From Rhodanobacteraceae bacterium (GTDB lineage: Bacteria; Pseudomonadota; Gammaproteobacteria; Xanthomonadales; Rhodanobacteraceae), in NCBI GenBank assembly GCA_030123585.1, contig CP126120.1:620001-684000 (forward strand): a stretch of 64,000 nucleotides of DNA, read 5' to 3'. Below are positions 34,758 to 44,565 of the stretch, piece by piece. Both the position numbers and the translations under genes were made by a program. Position 1 is the first letter of the stretch. Every line of letters starts with the position of its first letter. The notes under the pieces were generated by a model that saw nothing but the letters and a program-made list of their open reading frames with translations, was not told the origin of the DNA and did no database searches.

Positions 34758-36143
34758 TCACACGCTGACGCGCGTATCCGGCATCGGCAGCGTCACCTTG
34801 CTGCCCCACTTCGCTTGCAACTCGTCGGCCAGTTTCGAGCGGCCGGGATCCTCGCCGTGCACCAGGCATACCGGCGGATGCCCGGCGACTTGCCCGTACC
34901 ACGCCGACAGGCCATCGCGATCGGCGTGCGCGGACAGCCCGCCCACGGTGTGCATCTGTGCGCGCACCGGAATCTCCTCGCCGAACAGGCGCACGCGTTT
35001 GGCGCCATCCACGAGGATGCGCCCCAGGGTGCCGGCGGCCTGATAGCCCACGAACACGATGTGCGCGGCGGGATTGGCGAGGTTGTAACGAAGATGATGG
35101 CGGATGCGTCCGCCCGTGCACATGCCCGAACCCGCGAGGATCACGGCGTGGCTGTGGATCGCGTTGATCCCGCGCGACGCCTCGCCATCCAGCGTGCGCG
35201 TCAGGTTGGGCAGGCGCAGCGGATGCTGGCGCGCGGCCCAGAGTTGCTTCGCCTCGGCGTCGAACAGGTCCTCGTGGCGGTCGTAGGCTTCGGTGACGCG
35301 GATGCCCATCGGGCTGTCGAGGAACAGCTTGAACGCGCCGAGACCCCAGTCGTCGAAATGCTCGGCGAAGAAATACAGGATCTCCTGGGTGCGCCCGACC
35401 GCGAACGCCGGGATCACCACGTTGCCGCCGTCCTTGTGCGCGGCCGCGAAGATCGACGCCAGCTCGGCGAGGGTGTCCTCGCGCGACTTGTGCAGGCGGT
35501 CGCCGTAGGTCGATTCCATCACCACCAGGTCGGCGGCCGGCACAGGCGCGGGATCGCACAGGATGGGCGAGTTCTTCGGACCGAGGTCGCCGGAGAACAC
35601 CAGCTTGCGCGTCGCGCCGTTTTCGGTTGCATCGAGTTCCACGGTGGCGGAGCCGAGGATGTGCCCCGCGTCGCGCAGCGTCAGGCGCACGCCCGGCAGG
35701 ATTTCCGCCGGCGTGTCGTACGCAACCGGCCGCATGAGTCTGGTCGCGGCATTCACGTCGTCCTGCGTGTACAGCGGCACCGATGGTTTCTGCCCAGGCT
35801 GCAGGTGCCGGTTGTCGCGCTCGGCATCCGTCTGCGCGATGTTCGCGGCATCGGCCAGCATGATGGCAGCAAGGTCGATGGTCGCGGGATGCGTGAAGAT
35901 CGGCCCCGCGAATCCGCGCTGCACCAGCAGCGGCACGCGCCCGGTGTGGTCGATGTGCGCGTGGCTCAGCACCAGCACGTCGATGGCTTTCGGATCGAAC
36001 GGGAAATCCGCGGCGTTGCGCGCATCCGCGGTACGGTCGCCCTGCACCATCCCGCAATCCAGCAGCACGCGTTTGCCCGCGACTTCCACCAGATGGCACG
36101 AACCCGTCACCTCGCCTGCCGCGCCGTGGAACACGATGTCCAT
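34758..36143 (-). CDS. MBL/beta-CASP family ribonuclease (CPSF/Ysh1-like)
   Basis: A 461-residue protein with metallo-beta-lactamase motif SHAHIDHTG (about residues 60-68), the GHILGSATVE metal-binding block, FSGDLGP, the beta-CASP linker with VVMESTYGDRLH and GSGMCTGGRI, and the C-terminal RMBL part (VGYQAAGTLGR, VGGLSAHADRDGL). Bacterial members are endo- or exoribonucleases related to eukaryotic CPSF73. All zinc ligands appear to be present. ATG at 36143 is chosen because MDIVFHGAAGEVTGS is the family opening. It is the last gene facing infA; no partner operon is evident. Confidence 0.92.
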   Translation of the reverse strand: MDIVFHGAAGEVTGSCHLVEVAGKRVLLDCGMVQGDRTADARNAADFPFDPKAIDVLVLSHAHIDHTGRVPLLVQRGFAGPIFTHPATIDLAAIMLADAANIAQTDAERDNRHLQPGQKPSVPLYTQDDVNAATRLMRPVAYDTPAEILPGVRLTLRDAGHILGSATVELDATENGATRKLVFSGDLGPKNSPILCDPAPVPAADLVVMESTYGDRLHKSREDTLAELASIFAAAHKDGGNVVIPAFAVGRTQEILYFFAEHFDDWGLGAFKLFLDSPMGIRVTEAYDRHEDLFDAEAKQLWAARQHPLRLPNLTRTLDGEASRGINAIHSHAVILAGSGMCTGGRIRHHLRYNLANPAAHIVFVGYQAAGTLGRILVDGAKRVRLFGEEIPVRAQMHTVGGLSAHADRDGLSAWYGQVAGHPPVCLVHGEDPGRSKLADELQAKWGSKVTLPMPDTRVSV

Positions 36144-36232
36144 GCGTCGTTTCCCTGCTTCGTCCAAAACCCGGCGCAGTATGCACGCTCAGGCTGGCGA
36201 CGCCTAGCGAACTCGGCCAGGGCTGTCTCTGG

Positions 36233-36248
36233 CATGACTTTCGTCATG
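36233..36248. promoter_or_regulatory. Inverted repeat CATGAC-TTTC-GTCATG upstream of the M13 peptidase
   Basis: A perfect 6-bp inverted repeat with a four-base spacer lies 100 bp before the M13 peptidase start and 90 bp before the divergent MBL nuclease start. This position suits a shared operator. Otherwise the 204-bp divergent spacer (36144-36347) shows no gene and no convincing promoter. Confidence 0.35.
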
Positions 36249-36347
36249 GGAACGTCCACGCAAACGCCGGCGCTGGCACAATCGGGAACTCCTTTCTCCA
36301 TGCGCACGCCGTGCGCGACCCGTTTCGCAACATCAAAGGACGAACTC

Positions 36348-38495
36348 ATGCACAAGCATCTGCTGACCCCGATCGCACTGGCCGTCGGTGCGGCGCTGGC
36401 CGTTTCAGGCTGCAGCAATCAGGCCCAGAACACCTCGGCCCCCGCGGCCTCGGCATCGGCGCCAGCTCCCGCGCACACCGCGCCGGCGCCCGCACCGGCA
36501 TCGACCGTCGCGATCACCCCGGAACAACCCATCGCGTTCGACCTGGACGACCAGTACAACCCTTGCAACGATTTCGCCGATTACGTCAACGCCAAGTGGA
36601 ACAAGGCCAACCCGATCCCGGCCGACCAGACAACCTGGGGTGCGTTCGGCATCCTGCACGAACGCAGCATGCAGCAGCAAAAGCAGATTCTGGAAACGGC
36701 TGCGCAGGATGCCAAGGATCACAAGGGCAGCGAACTCGAACAAAAGCTCGGCAACCTGTACGCCGCCGGCCTCGATACGGCCACGATCGACAAGTTGGGC
36801 TACGATCCGATCAAGCCGCAGCTCGCCGCGATCGACGCGTTGAAGACGCCGGCCGACATTGCCGACTTCATCGACACCAGCTACAACAACGGCGACAACT
36901 ACGTCTTCAACTTCGGCTCGAATGCAGACTACAAGGACGCCACCAAACAGATCGGCTACGTGTTCCAGGACGGCCTCGGACTTCCCACCCGTGACTACTA
37001 CCTGTCGCCCAAGTACAAGGACATCCGCGACGCCTATCTGAAGTACATCGCCAAATCGCTGGAGCTGGTGGGCACTCCGGACGCCGACGCGCAAAAGCAG
37101 GCCGACCAGGTGCTGGCGTTCGAGACCGAACTCGCCAAAGCCTCGCTGGCCCCGGTCGAACTGCGCGACCCGAAAAACCAGTACCACTTCGTCAGCGTGG
37201 CCGAGGCCGACAAGATCAGCCCGCACTTCTCGTGGGATAAGTTCTTCAAGACCCAGGGTGTGGACGTTGGCAAGGGTTTTTCACTGTCGCAGCCGAAGTT
37301 CATCGCCGAGTTCGACAAGCTGCTCGCGCATGCACCGGTTTCGCAATGGCAGGCTTATCTGAAGTTCCATCTGGTCAGCAATGCTTCGCCGGCCCTGAGC
37401 CAGGCGTTCCAGGACAACGCGTTTGATTTCTATGGCAAGACCCTGCGGGGCCAGCTCGAGCAGAAGCCGCGCTGGAAGCGCGTGATCGACGCGGTCAACG
37501 GCGCGATGGGCATGGGCCTCGGCGAGCTGTACGTCGCCAAATACTTCCCGCCGGAAGCCAAGGAACGCGCCGAACAACTGGTCACCAACGTCCGCGCGGC
37601 GCTCAAGGAGCATATCGAGAACCTCGACTGGATGAGCGAGGCGACCAAGAAGAAGGCACTCGACAAGTGGGCACTGTTCCTGCCGAAGATCGGCTATCCC
37701 GACAAGGGTGAATGGCGCGACTGGTCGGGCCTGACGATCCAGCCCGACCAGTGGTACGCCAACCTCGAAGCCGCCTCGAAGTACAACTACCACTACGACA
37801 TCGGCAAGATCGGCAAGGCGACCGACCGCAAGGAGTGGCACATGACTCCGCAGACGATCAATGCCTACTACTCGCCGACCACCAACACCATCAACTTCCC
37901 GGCAGCAATCCTGCAGCCACCGTTCTTCTACGCCAAGGGCGACGACGCCGTGAACTATGGCGGCATCGGTTTCGTGATCGGGCATGAATCCAGCCACGGC
38001 TTCGACGACGAGGGCAGCCAGTTCGACGGCCATGGCAATCTGGTGAATTGGTGGACTCCGCAGGACAAGAAGAACTTCGACGAACGCACCGCCGCGCTGG
38101 TCAAGCAGTACGACGGCTACGCGCCGATCCCGGGCAAACCTGATCTGCACGTCAACGGCAAGCTGACGTTGGGTGAGGACATCGGCGATCTGGGCGGCCT
38201 CAACATCGCCTACACCGCGCTGCAGGCTGCGTTGAAAGCCGATCCCAAGGCTGCCGATGAAAAAATCGACGGCATGACCCAGGACCAGCGGTTCTTCTTG
38301 AGTTCCGCGCGCGTCTGGGAAGGCACTGCACGCGACAAGACCGCGGAGTTGTATTTGAATATCGACCCGCACGCGCCCGCCAAGATCCGCGCGTTCGCAT
38401 CGGCCGCCAACATGCCGCAGTTCGCGCAGGCCTTCCAGTGCAAGCCCGGCGACAAGATGGCGCACACGGGCGACAAGCTGGTGAAGATCTGGTGA
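36348..38495 (+). CDS. M13 (neprilysin/PepO) family metallopeptidase, lipoprotein
   Basis: A 715-residue exported zinc endopeptidase. The N-terminus carries a lipoprotein signal (LAVSGC, Cys at about residue 23), then an Ala/Pro-rich linker, the M13 N-terminal domain beginning DDQYNPCNDFADYVNAKW, and the catalytic domain with HESSH (His546, Glu547, His550), third zinc ligand Glu610 in GEDIGDLGG, and NAYYSPTTNTINFPAAILQPPFF before it. The C-terminal CKPGD ending is typical. Length is normal. ATG 36348 has AAGGA eight bases upstream. It is likely anchored to a membrane facing the periplasm and degrades small peptides; the physiological substrate is unknown. Confidence 0.94.
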   Translation: MHKHLLTPIALAVGAALAVSGCSNQAQNTSAPAASASAPAPAHTAPAPAPASTVAITPEQPIAFDLDDQYNPCNDFADYVNAKWNKANPIPADQTTWGAFGILHERSMQQQKQILETAAQDAKDHKGSELEQKLGNLYAAGLDTATIDKLGYDPIKPQLAAIDALKTPADIADFIDTSYNNGDNYVFNFGSNADYKDATKQIGYVFQDGLGLPTRDYYLSPKYKDIRDAYLKYIAKSLELVGTPDADAQKQADQVLAFETELAKASLAPVELRDPKNQYHFVSVAEADKISPHFSWDKFFKTQGVDVGKGFSLSQPKFIAEFDKLLAHAPVSQWQAYLKFHLVSNASPALSQAFQDNAFDFYGKTLRGQLEQKPRWKRVIDAVNGAMGMGLGELYVAKYFPPEAKERAEQLVTNVRAALKEHIENLDWMSEATKKKALDKWALFLPKIGYPDKGEWRDWSGLTIQPDQWYANLEAASKYNYHYDIGKIGKATDRKEWHMTPQTINAYYSPTTNTINFPAAILQPPFFYAKGDDAVNYGGIGFVIGHESSHGFDDEGSQFDGHGNLVNWWTPQDKKNFDERTAALVKQYDGYAPIPGKPDLHVNGKLTLGEDIGDLGGLNIAYTALQAALKADPKAADEKIDGMTQDQRFFLSSARVWEGTARDKTAELYLNIDPHAPAKIRAFASAANMPQFAQAFQCKPGDKMAHTGDKLVKIW

Positions 38496-38570
38496 GCCAT
38501 CCCGCCGCCGCGCCCGGCGGCGGCAAGTCCGGCGGGGACGGAAGGATCCGCGGCCGTCCCGGCATCCCTC

Positions 38571-38599
38571 AAGTGCCGCACTCCGTGCGGCACTTTTTT
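38571..38599 (+). terminator. Intrinsic terminator after the M13 peptidase
   Basis: AAGTGCCGCAC and GTGCGGCACTT pair around a three-base loop and end in a run of six T residues on the plus strand. This is the strongest terminator in the window. It separates the peptidase gene from rapA. Confidence 0.9.
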
Positions 38600-38712
38600 G
38601 CATCGGCCGAACACGCGGTCGAACCGCCTGCGGGCGATGCCGTCGTGCATCGGGCCGGCAGCCGGCCGCGCGGCGCGCGATAATACGCGGCTTTCCCTGC
38701 CGCGAAACATCC

Positions 38713-41544
38713 ATGGACTACATCCCCGGCCAGCGCTGGGTTTCCGAAGCGGAACCGGAACTGGGTCTCGGCACCGTGTTGCGCTGCGACGATCGCGCGA
38801 TCCAGGTGCTGTTCGCCAAGTCGGGAGTGGTGCGCAACTACTCGTCGCATGGCGCGCCGCTCGCGCGCGCCACATTCCGGGTCGGGCAACGCATCGCCGG
38901 CCGCGGGATCACGTTCGTGGTCGAACGCATCGACCTGCGCGACGGCCTGCTGGTGTATTCGGGCGAAAAGCGCGAACTGGCCGAGGGCCAATTGGACGAC
39001 GAACAATCATTGTCGCAGGCCGACGCGCGGCTGATTTCGGCGCGCGTCGACAAGCCCCACCAGTACGAGTTGCGCAAGCGGGCATTGCTGGCGCGCGCAG
39101 CCGCACGGCGATCGGACGCGTGGGGCATCCTGTCCGCGCGCGTCGATCTGCTGCCGCACCAGCTCGGTGTGGTCGCCGCGTGCATGGAGCGCGAGCACCC
39201 GCGCGTGCTGCTGGCCGACGAGGCGGGGCTCGGCAAGACCATCGAGGCCGGGATGCTGGTCGCCCGCATGCTCGCCACGGGCCGTGCTGCGCGCGTGCTG
39301 ATCCTGCTGCCCGACACCCTGCTGGTGCAGTGGTTCGTGGAATTGCGCCGGCGTTTCCAGCTCGCCTTCGCGATCGTCGACGAGGAACGCTGCACCGCCA
39401 TCGCCGCAGCAGACGCCGGGCGCAATCCCTTCGAAGACGAGCAGCTCGCGATCGCATCGCTGGCATGGCTGGCGCACGCGCCGGAGCGCAAGGCGCAGGC
39501 GCTCGCGGCCGGCTGGGACATGCTGGTGGTGGACGAAGCGCATCATCTGGAGTGGACGCCGGAGGCCGCCAGCGCCGAATACCTTGCCGTCGAGGCGCTG
39601 GCCGCCGCGACGCCCAGCGTGGTGCTGCTCACCGCAACGCCCGAACAGCTCGGTCGCCGCGCGCACTTCGCGCGCCTGCGCCTGCTCGATCCCGCGCGCT
39701 TCGATGATCTCGATCGCTATTTGGCGGAAGCCGACGATTACGCGAAGCTGTCCCCACTCGCCACGCGCATCGCGGCCGCGGAACCGCTGTCGGCGGTCGA
39801 ACGCGCAGCGCTGCACGAACGCTACCCGCACGACCCGGCCCTGCTTGCGCTGGTTGACGCCTACCCGGCCAGCGCAGACGCGCTGCTGTCCGCCCTGGTC
39901 GACCGCCACGGCGCCGGGCGCATCATGTTCCGCAACCGCCGCGACGCGGTCGGCGGGTTCGCGGGCCGGCAACTAGATGTCGAGACCGGTCCCGATGCGC
40001 TCGAACCGCTGGCGCGCCAGGACCTGCTCGCGGAATTCGACGCTGACATGCACGCCGGCGACAGCGTTCGGCGCGTGATCGACTACTCGCGCGATCCGCG
40101 CATCGAATGGTTGCTGCGCCTGCTCGATGCGCACCGGGATGACAAGTTCCTGCTGATCGCGGCGACCCGCGGCAAGGTCGAAGCGATCGAGGCCGCGCTG
40201 CGCACGCGCAGCGGCGCCGCCGTCGCGTGCTTCCACGAAGACATGACGCTGCTGCAACGCGACCGCGCGGCGGCGTGGTTCGCGCAAGCCGAAGGTGCGC
40301 GCATCCTGTTGTGTTCGGAAATCGGCTCCGAGGGACGCAACTTCCAGTTCGCGCATCGGCTCGTGATGTGGGACTTGCCGCTCGATCCTGACTTGGTCGA
40401 ACAGCGCATCGGCCGGCTCGACCGGATCGGACAGCGCCGCGTGGTGACGGTGCACGTCCCGTCCTTGCCGGGCACCGCCCAGGAAGCGCTGGCCCGCTGG
40501 CACGCCGACGGCACGCGGGTCCTGCGCGAATGCCCGGCGGACGGGCGCGAGCTGCTGCGGCGGTTCGGCGACGACATCGTGCGGATAGCCCGCACCCATG
40601 CCGAAAGCGACGATCCAGCGGACCCCGAGCTGGACGACGTGATCGCGGCGACCGCCGATGCGCACGCCGAACTGTCGCAGGCCGTGCGCGAAGGGCGCGA
40701 CCGCCTGCTGGAACTGGCCGCCCGGCACGCCGGCGGCAAGGCCTTGCTGGAGGCGATGCGCGCCGCCGACCGCGACGATGCGGCGCACGCGCTGGTGCAG
40801 GAATGCTTCGAGCCTTTCGGCGTGCACGTCGAGGATTTGGGCGACGGCAGCCTGCTGCTCGACCCGGAGTTCCTTTCCACCGACGCCCTGCCCGGCTTCA
40901 ACGACGGTGCGCGCCGCGCGACCCTCGATCGCGCGCTCGCGCTTGCACGCGAGGAACTGGAACTGCTGCGGATGGATCATCCGCTGGTGCTGGGCGCCTT
41001 CGACCTGCTGCTGGCGGGCGAATTCGGCAACGCCTCGTTCCTGGTCGATCCCGCCCTGCCGGCCCGCAGCGTGCTGCTGGAAGCGGTGTACGTGGTGGAA
41101 TGCGTCGCCGACGCGAGCCTCGACGTCGCGCGTTTCCTGCCGCCGACGCCAATCGAGGTGCGCGTCGACTCGCGGCTGGCGTCACGCGAGTACGTGCCGT
41201 CCCCGCCCGCGCTGGCGCGGGCGCGCGAACGCGCGCTCGACGTCTCGCGTTATCGCCGCCATCTCGCGCAACTGGTCCCGCCGATGCTGGAGAAGGCGGA
41301 TGCCCTGGCCGCCGAACGGACGCGCAGCATCACCGGCACGGCACTGGCGGACGCACGCGCTGCACTCGATGCGCGGGTACAGAGGTTGCGCGCGTTGGCC
41401 GAACTCCGCGCTTCCGTGTCCGACGAGGAAATCGCACGCGCCGAAGCGGTCCGCGCGCAAGTGATCGCCGCGTTGGCGGCCGCGCGCCCGCGCCTGGACG
41501 CGGTACGGATGGTCGTCAGCCCGGACTTCCTCGCCCTGCGCTGA
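38713..41544 (+). CDS. rapA: RNA polymerase-associated ATPase RapA
   Basis: A 943-residue Swi2/Snf2 ATPase that recycles RNA polymerase. N-terminal Tudor-like domains (MDYIPGQRWVSEAEPELGLGTV onward) bind polymerase. The ATPase core shows Walker A GLGKT (Lys175), DEAH (274-277), LLTATPEQL (motif III), and IGSEGRNFQFAHRLVMWDLP with QRIGRLDRIGQ (motifs V-VI). The C-terminal RapA-specific region follows. Length is slightly below the E. coli protein (968). A TAATAC-type -10 element lies at 38681-38686, but no good -35 is visible. The gene converges on secF with no spacer: its TGA and the secF TGA together form TGATCA. Confidence 0.96.
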   Translation: MDYIPGQRWVSEAEPELGLGTVLRCDDRAIQVLFAKSGVVRNYSSHGAPLARATFRVGQRIAGRGITFVVERIDLRDGLLVYSGEKRELAEGQLDDEQSLSQADARLISARVDKPHQYELRKRALLARAAARRSDAWGILSARVDLLPHQLGVVAACMEREHPRVLLADEAGLGKTIEAGMLVARMLATGRAARVLILLPDTLLVQWFVELRRRFQLAFAIVDEERCTAIAAADAGRNPFEDEQLAIASLAWLAHAPERKAQALAAGWDMLVVDEAHHLEWTPEAASAEYLAVEALAAATPSVVLLTATPEQLGRRAHFARLRLLDPARFDDLDRYLAEADDYAKLSPLATRIAAAEPLSAVERAALHERYPHDPALLALVDAYPASADALLSALVDRHGAGRIMFRNRRDAVGGFAGRQLDVETGPDALEPLARQDLLAEFDADMHAGDSVRRVIDYSRDPRIEWLLRLLDAHRDDKFLLIAATRGKVEAIEAALRTRSGAAVACFHEDMTLLQRDRAAAWFAQAEGARILLCSEIGSEGRNFQFAHRLVMWDLPLDPDLVEQRIGRLDRIGQRRVVTVHVPSLPGTAQEALARWHADGTRVLRECPADGRELLRRFGDDIVRIARTHAESDDPADPELDDVIAATADAHAELSQAVREGRDRLLELAARHAGGKALLEAMRAADRDDAAHALVQECFEPFGVHVEDLGDGSLLLDPEFLSTDALPGFNDGARRATLDRALALAREELELLRMDHPLVLGAFDLLLAGEFGNASFLVDPALPARSVLLEAVYVVECVADASLDVARFLPPTPIEVRVDSRLASREYVPSPPALARARERALDVSRYRRHLAQLVPPMLEKADALAAERTRSITGTALADARAALDARVQRLRALAELRASVSDEEIARAEAVRAQVIAALAAARPRLDAVRMVVSPDFLALR

Positions 41545-42510
41545 TCACGGCCGGCGCGCGAGTTCGGGGTTCTCTCTGGTTACCGGCATCAGGTCCTTCT
41601 TCGACACACCCAGCCACAGCAGGATCGGGCTGGCGAAGAAGATCGACGACAGCGTGCCGACCAGGATGCCGATCAGCATGGTGATCGCGAAGCCGTGCAC
41701 GGCATCGCCGCCGAACAGCCCCAGCGAGGCCATGGTGATCGCGGTGAACACCGAGGTGATGATGGTGCGCGACAGGGTGTTGTTGATCGCGCGGTTGAGG
41801 ATCTGCGGCGTTTCGGCCTTGCGGGTCAGCCGGAACAGTTCGCGCACACGGTCGAACACCACCACCTTGTCGTTGATCGAATAACCGACCACCGCGAGGA
41901 TCGACGCGAGCACGGTCATGTCGAACTCGCGCTGCACCAGTGCGATGATGCCCAGCGTGATCACGGTGTCGTGGATTTCGCTGGCCACCGCGGCGACCGC
42001 GAAGCGCTTTTCGAAGCGCATGCCGAGGTAGAACATGATGCCGATGATCACCACGATCACCGCGTAGATACCGCTGGTCTTCAACTCCTGCCCGACTTCG
42101 GGGCCGACGAAGTCCGGCGGCTGGGCGAGTTTCACGGCGGTGTTGCCCGCCTGCAGGGCGGTGAGCACCCGCTTGGACACCTCGCCCGCGATCTGGTCCG
42201 GGCTCTGCTTGCTGCCGGGCGCCTGTTTGGGCGGCTGCAGCCGGATCGAGATGTCGCGGGTGCCGCCCATGCTCTGCACCACGGCATGCTCGAACCCGGC
42301 CTTGCCCAGCGCATTGCGCACCTCGCCGACATCGACCGGCTGTTCGTAGTTCACCTGGATCAGGATGCCGCCGGTGAAATCGAGCCCGTAGTTCAGGCCC
42401 TTCACGGTGATGGCCCACACCGACACGATCAGCAGGATCGCCGAAATGACGATGCTGACCTTGCGCATGCCGAGGAAGTCGATGTTCAGATCGTGATGGA
42501 AGATTTCCAT
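41545..42510 (-). CDS. secF: Protein translocase subunit SecF
   Basis: A 321-residue inner-membrane component of the SecDF complex, which uses the proton gradient to pull exported proteins through SecYEG. Six membrane segments and the RND-type motifs are seen: LDFTGGILIQVNY in the first periplasmic part, then VGYSINDKVVVFDRVRE and NRAINNTLSRTIITS in the membrane core, and GTLSSIFFASPIL. ATG 42510 opens with MEIFHHDLNIDFLGMRK, the usual start; an open frame continues upstream only through the repeat element. It follows secD in the same direction with a 147-bp gap filled by palindromic repeats. Confidence 0.97.
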   Translation of the reverse strand: MEIFHHDLNIDFLGMRKVSIVISAILLIVSVWAITVKGLNYGLDFTGGILIQVNYEQPVDVGEVRNALGKAGFEHAVVQSMGGTRDISIRLQPPKQAPGSKQSPDQIAGEVSKRVLTALQAGNTAVKLAQPPDFVGPEVGQELKTSGIYAVIVVIIGIMFYLGMRFEKRFAVAAVASEIHDTVITLGIIALVQREFDMTVLASILAVVGYSINDKVVVFDRVRELFRLTRKAETPQILNRAINNTLSRTIITSVFTAITMASLGLFGGDAVHGFAITMLIGILVGTLSSIFFASPILLWLGVSKKDLMPVTRENPELARRP

Positions 42511-42534
42511 GGATGTTCGTCGTGTCTCGATGAA

Positions 42535-42646
42535 CCCCTCTCCCTCCGGGAGAGGGGCAGGGGTGAGGGTTCGCAGCCGATGAGGGTTATTGCCTGCTCG
42601 TACCCTCACCCGCCCCTTTGGGGCACCCTCTCCCAAAGGGAGAGGG
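42535..42646. repeat. Multi-hairpin repeat inside the secD-secF operon
   Basis: Hairpin A pairs CCCCTCTCCC (42535-42544) with GGGAGAGGGG (42548-42557). A long-range pair joins GGGTGAGGGT (42561-42570) to ACCCTCACCC (42602-42611). Hairpin B is GCCCC-TTT-GGGGC (42612-42624). Hairpin C is CCCTCTCCC-AAA-GGGAGAGGG (42626-42646). All pairings are exact. This is a dispersed-repeat type of element; in the secDF mRNA it would form a compact multi-stem structure between the two reading frames. Confidence 0.8.
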
Positions 42647-42657
42647 ACAAACAAATA

Positions 42658-44517
42658 TCAGACCCAGAGTGTCTTGAGTTTCTTGCGGCGGCCGTGGATC
42701 AGCGCGGTGATCGCGTGGGTCATGGTCACCGAGGTGAACAGCGAGGTCGAAATACCGATGAACAGCGTGACGCCGAAGCCCTTGATCGCGCCGGAGCCGA
42801 CCGTGATCAGGCCCAGCGCCGCCAGCAGGTGGGTGACGTTGGCGTCGAGAATCACGTGCCAGGCCTTCTCGTAGCCCGCGCGGATCGAGGCCAGCGGCGT
42901 CGAGCCGTTGCGCAGTTCCTCGCGGATGCGCTCGCAGATCAGCACGTTGGCGTCGATCGACATGCCGAGCGTCAGCACGATGCCGGCGATGCCGGGCATC
43001 GTCAGCGTCACCCCGATCGCCGACATGATCGCGACCAGGATCAGCAGGTTGAACACCAGTGCAATGTCGGCGACGAGGCCGAACAGGCGGTAGTAGATCG
43101 CGGCCGCGATCAGCACCAGGCAAAGGCCGAGGATGACCGCCTGCTCGCCCTTCTTGATGTTGTCCTGGCCGAGGCTGGGGCCGATCACGCTCTGCTGCAC
43201 GATGTCCATGGGCGCCGCGAGCGAACCCGAACGCAGCATCAGCGACAGGGTCTGCGCTTCCTGCTGGGTCAGGCCGGTGGTCTGGAATTTCTTGCCGAAC
43301 ACGCCCTGGATCACCGCGTTGTTGAGCACCGTCTCGGTGGTCTTGGACGTGTGCACTTCCTTGCCGTCCACGACCTTCACCACCGGGGTGCGCTCGATGT
43401 AGACCACGCCCATGCGCTTGCCGACGTTCTGGGTGGTGAAGTCCAGCATCTTGCGCGCGCCGGTGGAATTGAGCGTGACGTTGACGTCGGGCAGGCCGGT
43501 CTGCTGGTCGTAGCCCTGCGAGGCGTCCACCAGTTCGTCGCCGCTGACGATCACGCGCTTCTTCAGCACCACCGGCTGGCCGTCCTTGGTGAAATACAGG
43601 CGGTCGTCCGGCGGCACGTTGCCGGTCTGCGCGGCTTCCTGCGGATTCACGTTCGGATCGTCGGCGTGGTATTCCAGCGTCGCGGTGGCGCCCAGCACGC
43701 GCTTGGCCTCGGCGGTGTCCTGCACGCCCGGCAGTTCCACCACGATGCGGGTCTGGCCTTGCTGCTGGATCAAGGGTTCGGACACCCCCAGCGCATTGAC
43801 GCGGTTGCGCAGGGTCGTGACGTTCTGGGTGATCGTGGTCTGCGCCAGCTTGTCCAGCACCTCCGGCTTGATCGCGGCGTGCAGCGCATAGCCGCCGCCC
43901 GGCGTGCGGCTGGTGGTGATGTTGAGATCGGTGTTGTCGGCAGATACTGCGTCCAGGCCCTTGTCGCGGTCGGCCGCGGTCTTGAACACAGCCTGCACGC
44001 CATCGCCGCTCAGCGACACCACGTCATACGGAATCTGCTTCTGGCGCAGGATCGAACGGATGTCGTCGAGATAACGCTGTTGCTGCTTCTGCAGCACCGC
44101 GTCCTGGTCCACCGCCATCAGGAAGTGCACGCCGCCCTGCAGGTCGAGGCCCAGCGGCATCGCGTGCGCGCCGATCGACTGCAGCCAGTGCGGCACCGTG
44201 GTCGCGAGGTTCAGCGCCACCGTGTAGTCGTCGCCCAGCGCCACGCGCAAGGTGTCGGAGCCGCGCAACTGCACTTCGGTGTTGGCGAAGCGCACCAGCA
44301 TCCGGTCCTTCTCGATCGAGATGTCCTGATAGGGCACATTCGCCTTGTCGAGGTCGGCCGCTACCTGCTTCTGCAGCGCCTCGTCGACCTTGGCTTCGCG
44401 GTTGGCCACGATCTGCACGGCGGGTTGCGGGCGGAACGCATTCGGTGCGGCATACACGATGCCGAGCACCATCACGATGCCGACCAGCCAGTATTTCCAG
44501 CGGGGAAAGTCGATCAT
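42658..44517 (-). CDS. secD: Protein translocase subunit SecD
   Basis: A 619-residue inner-membrane protein with one N-terminal membrane segment (MIDFPRWKYWLVGIVMVLGI), a large periplasmic head (P1), and five C-terminal segments. Motifs include GLDLQGGVHFLMAVD, RVNALGVSEPLIQQQG, GPSLGQDNIKKGEQA and the RND core MSIDANVLICERIREEL. Together with SecF and YajC it boosts late steps of protein export. Length agrees with E. coli SecD (615). The order yajC-secD-secF is conserved; yajC ends 48 bp upstream. Confidence 0.98.
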   Translation of the reverse strand: MIDFPRWKYWLVGIVMVLGIVYAAPNAFRPQPAVQIVANREAKVDEALQKQVAADLDKANVPYQDISIEKDRMLVRFANTEVQLRGSDTLRVALGDDYTVALNLATTVPHWLQSIGAHAMPLGLDLQGGVHFLMAVDQDAVLQKQQQRYLDDIRSILRQKQIPYDVVSLSGDGVQAVFKTAADRDKGLDAVSADNTDLNITTSRTPGGGYALHAAIKPEVLDKLAQTTITQNVTTLRNRVNALGVSEPLIQQQGQTRIVVELPGVQDTAEAKRVLGATATLEYHADDPNVNPQEAAQTGNVPPDDRLYFTKDGQPVVLKKRVIVSGDELVDASQGYDQQTGLPDVNVTLNSTGARKMLDFTTQNVGKRMGVVYIERTPVVKVVDGKEVHTSKTTETVLNNAVIQGVFGKKFQTTGLTQQEAQTLSLMLRSGSLAAPMDIVQQSVIGPSLGQDNIKKGEQAVILGLCLVLIAAAIYYRLFGLVADIALVFNLLILVAIMSAIGVTLTMPGIAGIVLTLGMSIDANVLICERIREELRNGSTPLASIRAGYEKAWHVILDANVTHLLAALGLITVGSGAIKGFGVTLFIGISTSLFTSVTMTHAITALIHGRRKKLKTLWV

Positions 44518-44565
44518 GGGTCAGAGAAAGTGGTTTGCGCGGAACGGGGCACGCCGGAAGCGCGC

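Noticed and set aside
42535..42646. CRISPR-like or terminator interpretation of the secD-secF repeat
   Set aside because: The units are inverted and unequal with no regular spacers, and no T-run follows the stems, so it is neither an array nor an intrinsic terminator.
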